NCBI GenBank assembly: GCA_017860255.1
Contig: JAFNAR010000017.1
Coordinates: 1 to 54,673, forward strand
Direction: 5' to 3'
DNA: 54,673 bases
Source: Bacteroidota bacterium
Lineage (GTDB): Bacteria; Bacteroidota; Bacteroidia; Bacteroidales; P3
Under the pieces are notes generated by a model. The model was not told the origin of the DNA. It did not search any database and saw only the letters and a program-made list of their open reading frames with translations. Numbering within the stretch: position 1 is the stretch's first letter; the number at the start of each line of letters is the position of its first letter. Made by a program: the position numbers and the translations under genes. Positions 8,089-17,628 of the stretch are shown here, one piece after another.

Positions 8089-8988
8089 TTAATCCTCTGG
8101 ATAAATTTCGTGTTTGTATGCTTTTAAAGTGTTTTGTAATAGAGAAACAACTGTTAATAAACCAACTCCTCCTGGAACTGGAGACATTTGAGAGCATTTT
8201 GGAGCTACTTCATTAAACTTCACATCACCAACAATTCTATAACCTTTCTCTTTTGTTGCATCTTCAATTCTATGAATACCAACATCAATTACAACTGCAC
8301 CATCTTTAACCATTTCCTTAGTAATAAATTCTGGCTTACCTATTGCAACAATAAGAATATCGGCACTTAAGCAAATATCTTTAAGGTTCTTTGTTTTGCT
8401 ATGGCAAAGAGTTACTGTACAGTTGGCATTAGAATTATTTCTTGACATCAAAACTGACATTGGTGTTCCAACAATATTGCTTCTTCCAACAACAACACAA
8501 TTCTTACCTACTGTATCAACTTTTGCTCTTTCAAGCATGGTCATTACTCCAAAAGGTGTTGCTGGTAAGAAACTTGGCATATTATTCATTAATCTTCCTC
8601 CATTCATTGGGTGGAATCCATCAACATCTTTTTTGTAATTTATTCTCTCTAGTACTTTTTGTTCGCTTATATGTTTTGGCAAAGGTAATTGAACAATAAA
8701 ACCATCAACTTCATTGTCATTATTAAGAAAATCAACAGTATTTAGAAGTTCTTCTTCAGTTATTGTTTCTGGAAAACGATATACAGAAGACAAAAAGCCT
8801 ACTTCCTTACTTTGCTTTTCCTTGCTTGTAACATAAGACTGACTTGCTCCATCTTCTCCAACAATTACAGCAACCAAATGAGGTGGTCGTTTGCCTTCAT
8901 CTAAAAGAGCTATAACTTCTTGAGCCAATTCTTTCTTTATTTCACTGGCAATTTGTTTACCATCAATAATTTTTGGTGCTTTTTCCAT
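8089..8988 (-). CDS. folD: bifunctional methylenetetrahydrofolate dehydrogenase/cyclohydrolase
   Basis: 299 aa. Interconverts 5,10-methylene- and 10-formyl-tetrahydrofolate with NADP+. Seen: catalytic SYVTSKEKQSKEVG with Y52 and K56, QLPLPKH, DVDGFHPMNGGRL, the NADP-binding VVVGRSNIVGTP, and PGGVGLLTVVSLL (PGGVGPMT in most relatives). Its start lies one base past the end of ffh, so the two are translationally adjacent, a common Bacteroidota arrangement. Confidence 0.95.
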   Translation of the reverse strand: MEKAPKIIDGKQIASEIKKELAQEVIALLDEGKRPPHLVAVIVGEDGASQSYVTSKEKQSKEVGFLSSVYRFPETITEEELLNTVDFLNNDNEVDGFIVQLPLPKHISEQKVLERINYKKDVDGFHPMNGGRLMNNMPSFLPATPFGVMTMLERAKVDTVGKNCVVVGRSNIVGTPMSVLMSRNNSNANCTVTLCHSKTKNLKDICLSADILIVAIGKPEFITKEMVKDGAVVIDVGIHRIEDATKEKGYRIVGDVKFNEVAPKCSQMSPVPGGVGLLTVVSLLQNTLKAYKHEIYPED

Positions 8989-8989
8989 A

Positions 8990-10312
8990 TTATCTTCTTC
9001 TTAAGTTTTTAAGTGCATTCATTTTATTTCCTCCACTAACCATCTTCATCATTTTTCTTGTTTCCTCAAATTGTTTCAACAAGCGATTAACCTCTTCAAT
9101 TGTTTTTCCACTTCCTTTTGCAATTCTCTTTCTTCTGTTTCCATCAATCTTTGAAGGGTTTTCTCTTTCAAATGGAGTCATTGAACCAATAATAGCTTCA
9201 ATACCTTTAAAAGCATCGTTGTCTATATCAATATCCTTCATCATCTTTCCAACTCCTGGAATCATTCCCATAAGGTCTTTAACATTACCCATTTTCTTAA
9301 TTTGATTTATCTGACTAAGAAAATCGTTAAAGTTAAAATCGTTTGTCTTTAATTTCTTGGAAATCTTTCTTGCTTCCTGTTCGTCATATTGTTCTTGAGC
9401 TTTTTCAACCAATGAAACAATATCTCCCATTCCCAAAATACGTGAAGCCATTCTATCAGGATAGAAAACATCTAATGCTTCCATCTTTTCCCCTATTCCA
9501 ACAAATTTAATTGGCTTATTAACAACATGGCGAATTGTTAGAGCAGCACCACCTCGAGTATCACCATCAAGTTTGGTTAGAACAACTCCATCAAAATCTA
9601 ATTTATCATTAAATGCTTTTGCTGTATTTACAGCATCTTGACCAGTCATTGAGTCAACTACAAATAATGTTTCTTGAGGATTGATAGCTTTCTTAATGTT
9701 GGAAATTTCATTCATCATCTCTTCATCAACTGCCAAACGACCAGCAGTATCGACAATCACAACATTAATTCCCTTATCCTTTGCTGTTTTTACTGCATTT
9801 TTTGCAATCAAGACAGGATCTTTTGTTTCCTCTGTATAAACATCAATTCCGATTTGTTCACCAAGAACCTGCAATTGATTAATAGCAGCAGGACGATAAA
9901 CGTCTCCAGCTGTCAGTAAAACAGATTTTCCTTTCTTTGTTTTTAAGTAATTGGCAAGTTTGGCAGAAAAAGTTGTTTTACCACTACCTTGCAAACCTGC
10001 AATAAGAATAATGGCTGGTGAGCCTTTAATGTCAATTTGCTGAGCTTCCTTACCCATCAGTTCTGTAAGCTCATCATTAACAATCTTAATCATCAATTGA
10101 CCTGGCTCAATTGCAGTAAGAACATTCTTTCCTAAAGCCTTTTGTTTAACAGTATCGCAAAACTCCTTAGCAATTGAATAACTAACATCGGCATCAATCA
10201 AAGCTTTTCTAACTTCCTTTAATGTTTCTGCAACATTAATTTCAGTAATCTTGCCATGACCTTTCAGTATCTTAAACGATTTCTCTAACTTTTCACTTAA
10301 ATTTTCAAACAT
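8990..10312 (-). CDS. ffh: signal recognition particle GTPase Ffh
   Basis: 440 aa SRP54 homologue that binds 4.5S RNA and signal sequences. Begins MFENLSEKLEKSFK (N domain), then the GTPase domain with LQGSGKTTFSAKLA (G1), VDTAGRL (G3), TKLDGDTRGGAA (G4/closing loop), and a methionine-rich M domain (GMIPGVGKMMKDID, RRKRIAKGSG). An upstream in-frame ATG at 10342 exists but lies within a few bases of the expected transcription start set by the -7 box at 10351-10358, so 10312 is preferred. First gene of the ffh-to-phoH block. Confidence 0.95.
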   Translation of the reverse strand: MFENLSEKLEKSFKILKGHGKITEINVAETLKEVRKALIDADVSYSIAKEFCDTVKQKALGKNVLTAIEPGQLMIKIVNDELTELMGKEAQQIDIKGSPAIILIAGLQGSGKTTFSAKLANYLKTKKGKSVLLTAGDVYRPAAINQLQVLGEQIGIDVYTEETKDPVLIAKNAVKTAKDKGINVVIVDTAGRLAVDEEMMNEISNIKKAINPQETLFVVDSMTGQDAVNTAKAFNDKLDFDGVVLTKLDGDTRGGAALTIRHVVNKPIKFVGIGEKMEALDVFYPDRMASRILGMGDIVSLVEKAQEQYDEQEARKISKKLKTNDFNFNDFLSQINQIKKMGNVKDLMGMIPGVGKMMKDIDIDNDAFKGIEAIIGSMTPFERENPSKIDGNRRKRIAKGSGKTIEEVNRLLKQFEETRKMMKMVSGGNKMNALKNLRRR

Positions 10313-10350
10313 AGAACAATTTAAAATTATGAATTTATACAATTAACTTG

Positions 10351-10358
10351 CAAAAATA
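10351..10358 (-). promoter_or_regulatory. -7 box TATTTTTG of the ffh operon
   Basis: On the minus strand TATTTTTG lies 39 nt before the ffh ATG at 10312. No TTTG at the usual 19-21 nt; one occurs at 16 nt. Confidence 0.5.
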
Positions 10359-10515
10359 ATTCTTTTTTGTCTAACAAAGAAATATAATCTTTTCACAGCT
10401 TAAAAATAATAAGCAAAATAAATAGGAAAAATCCATTAAGTGCATTTTCTAAAACATAATAAAGAATAATTATAAAGAAATTATATTCTTACATACAAAT
10501 TATTAGAAAAAGTTT

Positions 10516-10523
10516 TATCTTTG
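10516..10523 (+). promoter_or_regulatory. -7 box TATCTTTG of dinD
   Basis: TATCTTTG matches TAnnTTTG and lies 43 nt before the dinD ATG. No -33 TTTG and no recognisable LexA-type palindrome is seen, so SOS control cannot be read from the sequence. The rest of the 10359-10565 intergenic stretch shows nothing else. Confidence 0.5.
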
Positions 10524-10565
10524 CTCAAAAGTATTAAATCACTTATAATTAAAAAAGCTTGAGTT

Positions 10566-11426
10566 ATGAAAAATGAATTATCTAAAAACACTTCATCTAT
10601 TTTTGATCAGATAAAACAAATTGATGCTAATGGTAATGAATATTGGACTGCAAGAACTCTTGCAAAGGTTTTAGATTATACTGATTTTCGTAATTTCCTA
10701 TCTGTAATTGAGAAAGCAAAAGAAGCTTGTATAAATAGCAAACAACAAATAGAAGACCATTTCGTTGAGTTCAACGAGATGGTTTCAATTGGTTCCGGTG
10801 CTGAAAGAGGTCTTTTTAGTTTTATGCTCTCTCGTTATGCCTGTTACTTAATTGTACAAAATGCAGACCCTTCAAAAGAAGTTATTGCTAACGGACAAAC
10901 ATATTTTGCTGTTCAAACTCGCATTCAAGAAATTAAAGAAATGGAGGGTTATAATTCCCTGAGTTCTGAGGATGAAAAACGTTTATTTCTTCGCAACGAA
11001 ATGGCAATGCACAACACTAAACTTGCTGCTGCTGCAAAAAACGCAGGAGTTATTCAACCTATTGACTATGCTATATTTCAAAATCATGGTTACATAGGAC
11101 TTTATGGAGGATTAGACGCTAAAGCTATACACAAACATAAAGGTTTGAAGAAAAATCAACAAATTTTAGATCACATGGGTAGCACTGAATTGGCAGCTAA
11201 TTTATTCCGTGCAACTCAAACAGAAGAAAAACTCATAAGAGAAAATATTAAAGGTAAGCAAAAAGCTAATCAAACTCATTTAGAAGTAGGCAAGAAAGTA
11301 AGAAAAACCATAGAAGAGTTAGGGGGGACAATGCCAGAGAACCTACCAGTAGTTGAAAGCATAAAAGAAATTGAGAAGAGTAAAACTCAAAAAGAAATAA
11401 AATCCTCAAATAAAAAAGAGCAATAA
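10566..11426 (+). CDS. dinD: DNA damage-inducible protein D-like
   Basis: 286 aa, close to the family length. The N-terminal half has the BRO-N/DinD fold pattern: DANGNEYWTARTLAKVLDY, then a conserved HFVEFNEMVSIGSGAERG and FMLSRYACYLIVQNADP. The C-terminal half contains IGLYGGLDAKAIHKHKGL and ILDHMGSTELAANLFRATQTE, typical of DinD. In E. coli DinD is SOS-induced and antagonises RecA filaments. Here it stands alone between ffh and a convergent muramidase gene (4-nt gap at the 3' end). DinD genes are patchily distributed and often horizontally acquired. Confidence 0.9.
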   Translation: MKNELSKNTSSIFDQIKQIDANGNEYWTARTLAKVLDYTDFRNFLSVIEKAKEACINSKQQIEDHFVEFNEMVSIGSGAERGLFSFMLSRYACYLIVQNADPSKEVIANGQTYFAVQTRIQEIKEMEGYNSLSSEDEKRLFLRNEMAMHNTKLAAAAKNAGVIQPIDYAIFQNHGYIGLYGGLDAKAIHKHKGLKKNQQILDHMGSTELAANLFRATQTEEKLIRENIKGKQKANQTHLEVGKKVRKTIEELGGTMPENLPVVESIKEIEKSKTQKEIKSSNKKEQ

Positions 11427-11430
11427 AATA

Positions 11431-12654
11431 CTACTTATAAATCAAATACTTTTCTCTTATTTCCTTAAACTCTTCCAAGTCTTTTTTCCAAGTCTTTTTT
11501 ATTTCTTTTGAATGGAGATTTTGTTTAATTTGGTTTTTTAATTCCTTTGTACCTGCAAGTTTATCAAAGAAAGGTTGAAAGAAATTATCTTTATTGGGGT
11601 ATCTATCATACATTTCCTTTAAATAACTCAGGTTTATGCCTCCTTTTTTATTAGATTGGAGTTTTAAGCCTCTACACTGCTCATTTTTATATGGAGGATT
11701 ATCACTTACTCCCTTAATTGCTACTGGAGTAAAAATAGTAATCTTTAATTTTTTATTTAATGATACATAGTTTGGAAAACCTATTATTTCAAATGGTGTT
11801 TCTGTTCCTCTTCCAACACTTATGGGTGTTCCTTCAAACCAACAAATTGATGGATAAAGTGCAATTGCATTATAAGTTTTTAGGTTTGGACTTGGAGCAA
11901 CTGGTAAGGAATAATGAGTTTTATGATTGTAATTTTCTAAAGGAATAACCATTAAGTTGCAAAGTAAATTACCCTTTTCTCCAATTACTCTTTTGCTGGA
12001 AGTGCCTAACCATCCTTCTCCATTTATCATACTAGCATACTCCCCTATTGTCATTCCATAAACAATTGGCACAGGATGCATTCCAACAAAGGAAACAAGA
12101 GTTGTGTCTTTTAAAACTGGTCCATCAATATAGTAAGCATTGGGATTTGGTCTATCAAGAACAATTAAAGGGATATTATTTTCCGCACAAGCCTCCATAA
12201 CATAGTGAAGCGTTGAGATATATGTATAAAATCTTGTTCCTACATCCTGCAAATCAAAAACAATAATATCATTTTGCTGAAACTCTTCTTTCTTGGGCTT
12301 TTTATTATTTCCATAAAGAGATATTATTGGAAGATTTGTTTTCTCATCTATTGAAGAATTTATCTTTGCACCAGCCTCTGCTTCTCCTCTAAAACCATGT
12401 TCAGGACAATAAATTGCTCTTAAATTAACTCCCAAACTTATTAATGAATCTACCAAATGAGTTTCACAAATCAAAGAGGTTTGATTAGCAACAATTCCAA
12501 CCTTTTTCCCTTCAAAACAATGCAAATATTCCTCAACTCTTTCAGCTCCTATTTTAATTTTATTTGGATCTTCGTTTTGAGAAAAAGATTTGTTAAATGG
12601 ATGAATTAGAAAAGCTAATAAAAATAAAATACAAACGAATAGATTATTTTTCAT
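11431..12654 (-). CDS. namZ: exo-beta-N-acetylmuramidase NamZ-like (DUF1343)
   Basis: 407 aa. Signal peptide (hydrophobic VCILFLLAFLI, cleavage near SFSQ). The DUF1343 core shows GKKVGIVANQTSL, YCPEHGFRGEAEAG, LPIISLYGN, FDLQDVGTRFYTYISTLHY, VLDRPNPN, GPVL and HPVPIVYGMTIGEYA, diagnostic of NamZ enzymes that release terminal MurNAc from peptidoglycan fragments. Probably periplasmic, in cell-wall recycling. Six nt downstream of the acetyltransferase gene, so co-transcribed. Confidence 0.88.
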   Translation of the reverse strand: MKNNLFVCILFLLAFLIHPFNKSFSQNEDPNKIKIGAERVEEYLHCFEGKKVGIVANQTSLICETHLVDSLISLGVNLRAIYCPEHGFRGEAEAGAKINSSIDEKTNLPIISLYGNNKKPKKEEFQQNDIIVFDLQDVGTRFYTYISTLHYVMEACAENNIPLIVLDRPNPNAYYIDGPVLKDTTLVSFVGMHPVPIVYGMTIGEYASMINGEGWLGTSSKRVIGEKGNLLCNLMVIPLENYNHKTHYSLPVAPSPNLKTYNAIALYPSICWFEGTPISVGRGTETPFEIIGFPNYVSLNKKLKITIFTPVAIKGVSDNPPYKNEQCRGLKLQSNKKGGINLSYLKEMYDRYPNKDNFFQPFFDKLAGTKELKNQIKQNLHSKEIKKTWKKDLEEFKEIREKYLIYK

Positions 12655-12660
12655 ATCAAA

Positions 12661-13170
12661 TCAATTATTATCTTTATAGTAAACATAAGACTCAACTACT
12701 TTATTATAACAAAAAGTATCTTTATCAATTCCCTGCAAAACAAAACCCAAACGCTCTGGAATAGCTTTACTTTTATTGTTTCCAACCTCAACTTTAATTA
12801 TAATCCTCTTTATTCCTCTCCCCTTAAAAGCATTTTCGCATAATATCTTTGCTCCCTTTGTTATTATACCTCTACCCTGATATTCTTCCTTTAACCAATA
12901 GCCTAATTCAGTTGTTTTTGTATCAAGATTAGTTTCTTTAAATCCTATAATGCCCAAGAATGTTTCTCCTTCGCGAATAGCATAAACCAACTCATTAGAA
13001 TTTATTACAGAAAGTATATATTCTAATGAGTCATTAATGCTTTTAGTAAAAGGAACAAAGGGCAACCATTTTTCAAAATAAGGTCTATTACTATCAATAG
13101 CATTAAAAATATCATGTGCATCTTCCTTGCACAATTCTCTTAAATCAAGATTTTCTTCGATACAAAACAT
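12661..13170 (-). CDS. GNAT acetyltransferase, RimJ/RimL type
   Basis: 169 aa. Acts with acetyl-CoA on an amine, in relatives the N-terminus of a ribosomal protein. Seen: NLDLRELCKEDAHDIFNAID at the start, RPYFEKWLPFVPF, the acetyl-CoA loop ELGYWLKEEYQGRGIITKG, and IPERLGFVLQGI near the C-terminus, all typical of the ribosomal-protein-serine acetyltransferase group. Substrate cannot be told from sequence. First gene of a two-gene unit with namZ. Confidence 0.85.
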   Translation of the reverse strand: MFCIEENLDLRELCKEDAHDIFNAIDSNRPYFEKWLPFVPFTKSINDSLEYILSVINSNELVYAIREGETFLGIIGFKETNLDTKTTELGYWLKEEYQGRGIITKGAKILCENAFKGRGIKRIIIKVEVGNNKSKAIPERLGFVLQGIDKDTFCYNKVVESYVYYKDNN

Positions 13171-13190
13171 ATAAATAGATTATTAGATTA

Positions 13191-13198
13191 CAAAAGTA
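13191..13198 (-). promoter_or_regulatory. -7 box TACTTTTG of the acetyltransferase-namZ unit
   Basis: Minus-strand TACTTTTG, 21 nt before the ATG at 13170. A TTTC at 13222-13219 stands at the 20-nt distance where TTTG is expected. Confidence 0.5.
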
Positions 13199-13380
13199 CA
13201 AATAAAGAGTTTGAAAAAGAAATTTACTTTTCTAAAATCAATTTTCTTCTAATTGTTTTTAATAAAGAGATAACATTATATCTGTAATTACCTTAATTAA
13301 GATAGAAAAGAACGTTAATTTTGCTCGGAATACTTAATTTATCATAGATTAATCTTAAGAAATTTTATTTTCACTTGATA

Positions 13381-13575
13381 TAAGTTTATCAAACCCTTAT
13401 ATAAGTTTACAAAGATCAAGTTTAAGTTTTGCATCCTGCCACCTTGCACATTGTATCCTGCCACCTTACATATTGTATCCTGGCAGGATGCATACAACAT
13501 CCTGCCACCTTGCAAAATTTTTACCTGATTTAAATAAATTTTCTCTTGATTTCATTAGTTTTTTTCCTTGTTTAA
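13381..13575. repeat. 22-bp-pitch intergenic word array (array A)
   Basis: Centre: four 22-bp units at 13431, 13453, 13475 and 13497. Units 1, 2 and 4 share ATCCTGCCACCTT(G/A)CA; unit 3 is the palindrome ATCCTGGCAGGAT. Left: TAAGTTTA-type units at 13381, 13402, 13423 (pitch 21). Right: TTGATTT-type units near 13525, 13546, 13568 (pitch 21-22). Plan 3-4-3. The centre is 96% identical, inverted, to 25877-25964 (3 differences in 83 nt), and the flanks are also recognisably homologous. Lies between the 3' end of the M16 gene and the promoter of the acetyltransferase gene. Confidence 0.8.
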
Positions 13576-13644
13576 ATAAAAAATAATACCATAAAAATTT
13601 CTTCTTCCTGCTTGAAATATAACATTTAACTTATTTCTTGGCAT

Positions 13645-13679
13645 AAAAAAAAGAGGCAATCTCAATTGAGACTACCTCT
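13645..13679 (-). terminator. rho-independent terminator after the M16 peptidase gene
   Basis: On the minus strand a 12-bp stem with two mismatches (13679-13652), GC-rich at the base, with an AATT loop, followed by eight T. It ends the minus-strand unit that closes with the M16 gene. Confidence 0.85.
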
Positions 13680-13712
13680 AAAAGAAAATTATTCTTTTTT
13701 ACTCTTGTTTTC

Positions 13713-16562
13713 TTACTTTGCAGGTTGCATTGCTGCTGGTTTCAAACTTACTCTAACATGATCTTTATGATCAATGTATTTCTTAGCTACTGCTTGAACG
13801 TCTTCTTTTGTTATTGCATTAACTGCAGCTTTGTATTGTTCAAGTGTTCTAAGTGGGTTTTCATACCAAATTGAACCTTTAATTGATGATGTCCAGAAGT
13901 TATTTTCTTGAATGTTCTTTTCTCTTGCACGGATTAATTGTTCTTTAACCTTTGCTAAGTCAACATCTGTTGGTCCTTCATTAATAATTTTGTCAAATAC
14001 TCCCCAAGTTGCATTGGTTAGTTTTTCAATTGTTGTTGGATCACAACCATAGAATGCCATCATTGTTACTTCTGGTTTTGGATATTTGTCGAAACTCAAA
14101 TCAAATTGAGGTGAATAAGTTCCACCCAATTCTTCACGAATTGTTTCAACAAGCTTAATATTGCAGATGTCTCCAAGTATGTTTGTTGCCATAACTTCTT
14201 TTTGATTCCATTCAAATGTTCTGCTTGTTGCTAAAGCTAACATACCTTTTTCTGCTTCTCCTTTATAAACTACTTCATCAATAACTCCCTTTGCAAAAGC
14301 TGAACTCTTATCTTGCCATTGTTCTTTCTTTCCTTTTGAAGGCATTCCTCCAATATATTTTTCAATTAGAGCTATTGTTGTGTCAATTCCGAAGTTTCCT
14401 ACGAATGTGAAAGTAAAGTCTGATGCATCTGAGAAACGTTCACGGAATATTGTGTACATTTCATCAATGTTCATTTTCTTTAATTGTTCTTCTGTAGGGA
14501 TTAGGATAGTTCTCTTATCATTTGGATACATAGTCTTCATTAACTTCATTTGGAAGTCAAATTCTGGCATATTTTTAACCATTTGAATTTGAGTTTGTAG
14601 TTGAGAGATTTCTTTATCTAAAATGTCTTTATCTTTTCTTGGAACTTCAAAGAACATATACATGTATTGAAGAAGTGTTTCAAAGTCTTTTGGAGATGAG
14701 TTTCCTCTAAATCCTTCTTCCAAATCATTAATATAAGGAGTTACTCCAACATTTTTAGTTTTCAAAAACTTCATCAATTGAGAGTTATCATAGTTACCAA
14801 TACCACTACCATCAATAATTGAAGCAGCAAATTTAGCATTTACAATTTTATTGTCTGGATAAAGTGATGTTCCACCTGCACTCCATGCACTAACAACTAT
14901 TTCGTCATTTTTGAATGTAGTTGGTTTAAGAATAACTTTTGCTCCATTTGAAAGAACTAATTCAGTAAATCCAAATTCAGTATTATCTTTTCTTGATTTA
15001 ACTTTTCCTGCTTTTGGTTCTTTTGCAAGGAAAGGTTCTGTTTTTACATTATCAACATAAGGTTTTGTTTTTGCTTTCTTTACCTTAGCAACTAAGTCCA
15101 TAACGTCTTTTTCAGTTGGAACTTTATTACCTTTCTTTTCTGGCATAGTTATGTTTACAACGAAGTTTTCATCTGTAATCCATTTTGCAATTAATGAGTT
15201 TACTTCATCAAGAGTAATATCATCCATTAATTCTTTAGCATATTTATTTTCAATTCTTGCTCCAGCAACTGGTGTTCCTTCTAAGAAATTATCAACATAA
15301 CTTGCTGCCAAACGTGAACTTTCTGTTTTTGATTCTTCTTTAGCTTCTTTATCAAATTGAAGTAATAGGTTTTCTTTTGCTCTATCTAATTCTGTTTGAA
15401 GGAATCCATGTTGAACGGCTCTTTGGTTTTCCATCAAAACTGTTTCAAAGGCTGGCATTACTTTTCCATCTTTTGCTTGAATAAATCCCATAAAAGCATC
15501 TGTTGGACGTGCTAAGAAGTTTCCATAACCAATTCCTGCATACATAAATGGACAATCTTTTTTATCTGAAAGCTCTTGTAAACGAGCATTAATCATTTGA
15601 TCAAAAAGTCCGTGAAGTAATGCTTGTTCGCGAAAATCACCAATAGTTTTTCTTTGTTTGTTTGGATGTTTATAGAAGAATTGAATTGAATTGCTTGATG
15701 CTTCTTTGTCTGTTGCAATTGCAATTAGAGGTTCTTTATTGTCAGGTAATGTAATAACAGGACGAGTTAAAGGAGTTACTGAAGCATCATTCATTTGGAA
15801 ATGATCTTTAATCTTTTGTTCCATTTCATCTGCGTCAAAATCTCCAACAACGATTATTGCCATATTTTCTGGACGATACCATTTTTTGTAAAAACGTCTG
15901 ATTGATTCAGGTTTGAAACCTTTTAGGTTTTCAAGTGTTCCAACAGGAAGACGTTCTGCATAAAGAGATCCTTTTAACATTATTGGCCAAGTTTTCATTC
16001 TCAAACGTTCTTGAGCTCCTTGTCCTAAACGCCATTCTTCAATAATAACTCCACGTTCTTTTTCAATTTCTTTTTCTGTCATAAGCATTCCAAATGCCCA
16101 TCCATCAAGAATTTTTAATCCCATGTCAAACAATTCTGGTTTGTCTGTAGGAAGAGTTACCATATAAACTGTTTGATCAAATCCTGTGTAAGCATTAATT
16201 TCACGACCAAATACAATTCCTTCTTTTTCCAAATTGTCAATTAGTGTGTTTGCAGGGAATTGTTTTGTGCCATTAAATCCCATGTGTTCAGTAAAGTGAG
16301 CTAATCCAACTTGATCTTTTTCTTCAAGAACAGATCCTGCATTTACTGCAATTTGGAACTCAGCTCTGTTTTCTGGTTTTTTGTTTGCTCTTACATAGTA
16401 GGTAAGTCCATTAGAAAGTTTGCCATAACGCACTTTTCCATCTAATTTGATCTCCTCTTTTAAATCAAGAGCTTTCTTTTCTTTTTTTGCTCCAGGTTGA
16501 GCAAATCCAGTAGTAATGATTGTTAAGCACAATGCCATTACTAATAAAAGTTTACTTTTCAT
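13713..16562 (-). CDS. M16 family (insulinase/pitrilysin-like) zinc metalloprotease
   Basis: 949 aa. Start set at the second ATG (16562) because it gives a clean signal peptide (LLLVMALCLTIITTGFAQ). Two-lobed M16 protein: the inverted zinc motif HFTEH at about 89-93 with the downstream glutamate in the EKERGVIIEEWR region (active N-terminal repeat), a second degenerate repeat around 460-700 (TELVLSNGAKVILKPTTFKN), and further M16_C domains. Exported, probably periplasmic peptidase. Lies 45 nt after the XRE gene, with a strong terminator behind it. Confidence 0.9.
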   Translation of the reverse strand: MKSKLLLVMALCLTIITTGFAQPGAKKEKKALDLKEEIKLDGKVRYGKLSNGLTYYVRANKKPENRAEFQIAVNAGSVLEEKDQVGLAHFTEHMGFNGTKQFPANTLIDNLEKEGIVFGREINAYTGFDQTVYMVTLPTDKPELFDMGLKILDGWAFGMLMTEKEIEKERGVIIEEWRLGQGAQERLRMKTWPIMLKGSLYAERLPVGTLENLKGFKPESIRRFYKKWYRPENMAIIVVGDFDADEMEQKIKDHFQMNDASVTPLTRPVITLPDNKEPLIAIATDKEASSNSIQFFYKHPNKQRKTIGDFREQALLHGLFDQMINARLQELSDKKDCPFMYAGIGYGNFLARPTDAFMGFIQAKDGKVMPAFETVLMENQRAVQHGFLQTELDRAKENLLLQFDKEAKEESKTESSRLAASYVDNFLEGTPVAGARIENKYAKELMDDITLDEVNSLIAKWITDENFVVNITMPEKKGNKVPTEKDVMDLVAKVKKAKTKPYVDNVKTEPFLAKEPKAGKVKSRKDNTEFGFTELVLSNGAKVILKPTTFKNDEIVVSAWSAGGTSLYPDNKIVNAKFAASIIDGSGIGNYDNSQLMKFLKTKNVGVTPYINDLEEGFRGNSSPKDFETLLQYMYMFFEVPRKDKDILDKEISQLQTQIQMVKNMPEFDFQMKLMKTMYPNDKRTILIPTEEQLKKMNIDEMYTIFRERFSDASDFTFTFVGNFGIDTTIALIEKYIGGMPSKGKKEQWQDKSSAFAKGVIDEVVYKGEAEKGMLALATSRTFEWNQKEVMATNILGDICNIKLVETIREELGGTYSPQFDLSFDKYPKPEVTMMAFYGCDPTTIEKLTNATWGVFDKIINEGPTDVDLAKVKEQLIRAREKNIQENNFWTSSIKGSIWYENPLRTLEQYKAAVNAITKEDVQAVAKKYIDHKDHVRVSLKPAAMQPAK

Positions 16563-16607
16563 TTTGTTTTTGTTTTGATTAATAAAGCTATTTAATTTTA
16601 TCATTTG

Positions 16608-16832
16608 TTATTTTGAATTATCATTTGTTGAATCATCAAATTCTAATATATCTCCTGGCTGACATTCCAACACTCTACAAATTGCTTCAAGTGTTGAAAA
16701 ACGTATTGCCTTTGCTTTTCCTGTTTTAAGGATTGATAGATTTGCAGGAGATAATTCAACCTTTTGGGCTAATTCTCCCAGGCCAATCTTTCTCTTTGCC
16801 ATCATCACATCTAAATTTACAACTATTGACAT
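16608..16832 (-). CDS. XRE-family transcriptional regulator (YozG-like)
   Basis: 74 aa. A single Cro/CI-type HTH: NLDVMMAKRKIGLGELAQKV, SPANLSILKTGKAKAIRFST, LEAICRVLECQPGDILEF. This small regulator is commonly encoded just downstream of a DUF2975 membrane protein, as here (22-nt gap). It probably autoregulates; the palindrome at 17610-17628 upstream of the pair is the obvious operator candidate. Confidence 0.88.
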   Translation of the reverse strand: MSIVVNLDVMMAKRKIGLGELAQKVELSPANLSILKTGKAKAIRFSTLEAICRVLECQPGDILEFDDSTNDNSK

Positions 16833-16854
16833 CTCTTAATTTCCTTTTACTATC

Positions 16855-17553
16855 TTAAACCGTTAAATCATTCTCTTCTTGAATAGTCATACCTCTCCTT
16901 ATTACTTCTATTAAAGAAATAAACAAAAATCCTATGAATATATAATCCCATGAAATTGAACTTAGAGTTATTATTGGTTCTAATGTAAATCCTTCTACTA
17001 AAAAATATTTTTTCAAGAAAATAGAATCAGAAAAATAAATTATAAGTTCAAATAATGGCATTGCTATAAAACCATAAGATATATACTGAAAACGTTTTAT
17101 GTTTCTTTTATTAAAAATAAAGTGGTGAAAATTCTCTTTTTCATTCTTAATCCCTCTAATTATGCTTGAGAGTATTCTGCTTGATTGAAAGAAAACAAAT
17201 ATTAGAAAGAATAAGTTAAGATTAAGAGCCAATAGAAAAACAATTTTAAAGATTATTGGAATCTTTGCATTAGTACTATTCTTAACATTAAAAGCTATTC
17301 TATAAGTGTCGACATAAGCAGTAACTACAGCATCACTATTTTTTGCCTTTATAACAAAATCATTAGAAGTTGAAAATTTATCAGGAACAACTTGAGCCAA
17401 CATAATTCCTAATTTTGATTTGGGAAATGATGCAGACATTTCTCTAGCCCCTAAAAAAATAAAGTAAATAAGAAATAATGATAATGCAATAATTGTAATA
17501 TCAAATCCTATTTTAATTGTTCTTAATGTATTTATTTTTGTACTAAGTTTCAT
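16855..17553 (-). CDS. DUF2975 membrane protein
   Basis: 232 aa. Four hydrophobic segments, about 17-36 (IGFDITIIALSLFLIYFIFL), 97-120, 150-172 and 198-220, with a periplasmic loop between the first two. The layout and the adjacent YozG-like XRE gene identify DUF2975. Biochemical role unknown; probably a membrane partner of the regulator. Confidence 0.8.
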   Translation of the reverse strand: MKLSTKINTLRTIKIGFDITIIALSLFLIYFIFLGAREMSASFPKSKLGIMLAQVVPDKFSTSNDFVIKAKNSDAVVTAYVDTYRIAFNVKNSTNAKIPIIFKIVFLLALNLNLFFLIFVFFQSSRILSSIIRGIKNEKENFHHFIFNKRNIKRFQYISYGFIAMPLFELIIYFSDSIFLKKYFLVEGFTLEPIITLSSISWDYIFIGFLFISLIEVIRRGMTIQEENDLTV

Positions 17554-17609
17554 AAACTGTCATTTTAACGATGCAAAATAACAATTTATTTTTCGAATAA
17601 ACAAATATT

Positions 17610-17628
17610 TTTATCGAAAAACGATAAA
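17610..17628. promoter_or_regulatory. palindrome TTTATCG-N5-CGATAAA, candidate XRE operator
   Basis: Perfect 7-bp arms (17610-17616 and 17622-17628) around AAAAA, in the 86-nt gap between rimM and the DUF2975/XRE pair. A -7-like TATTTTGC is read on the minus strand at 17579-17572, between the palindrome and the DUF2975 start, placing the palindrome in the upstream promoter region. Confidence 0.45.

Noticed and set aside
8188..8699. Plus-strand reading frames opposite folD, and similar ones opposite ffh, mutB, parE and the M28 gene
   Set aside because: They are shadows of strongly recognised genes on the other strand, with no promoter and low-complexity translation.
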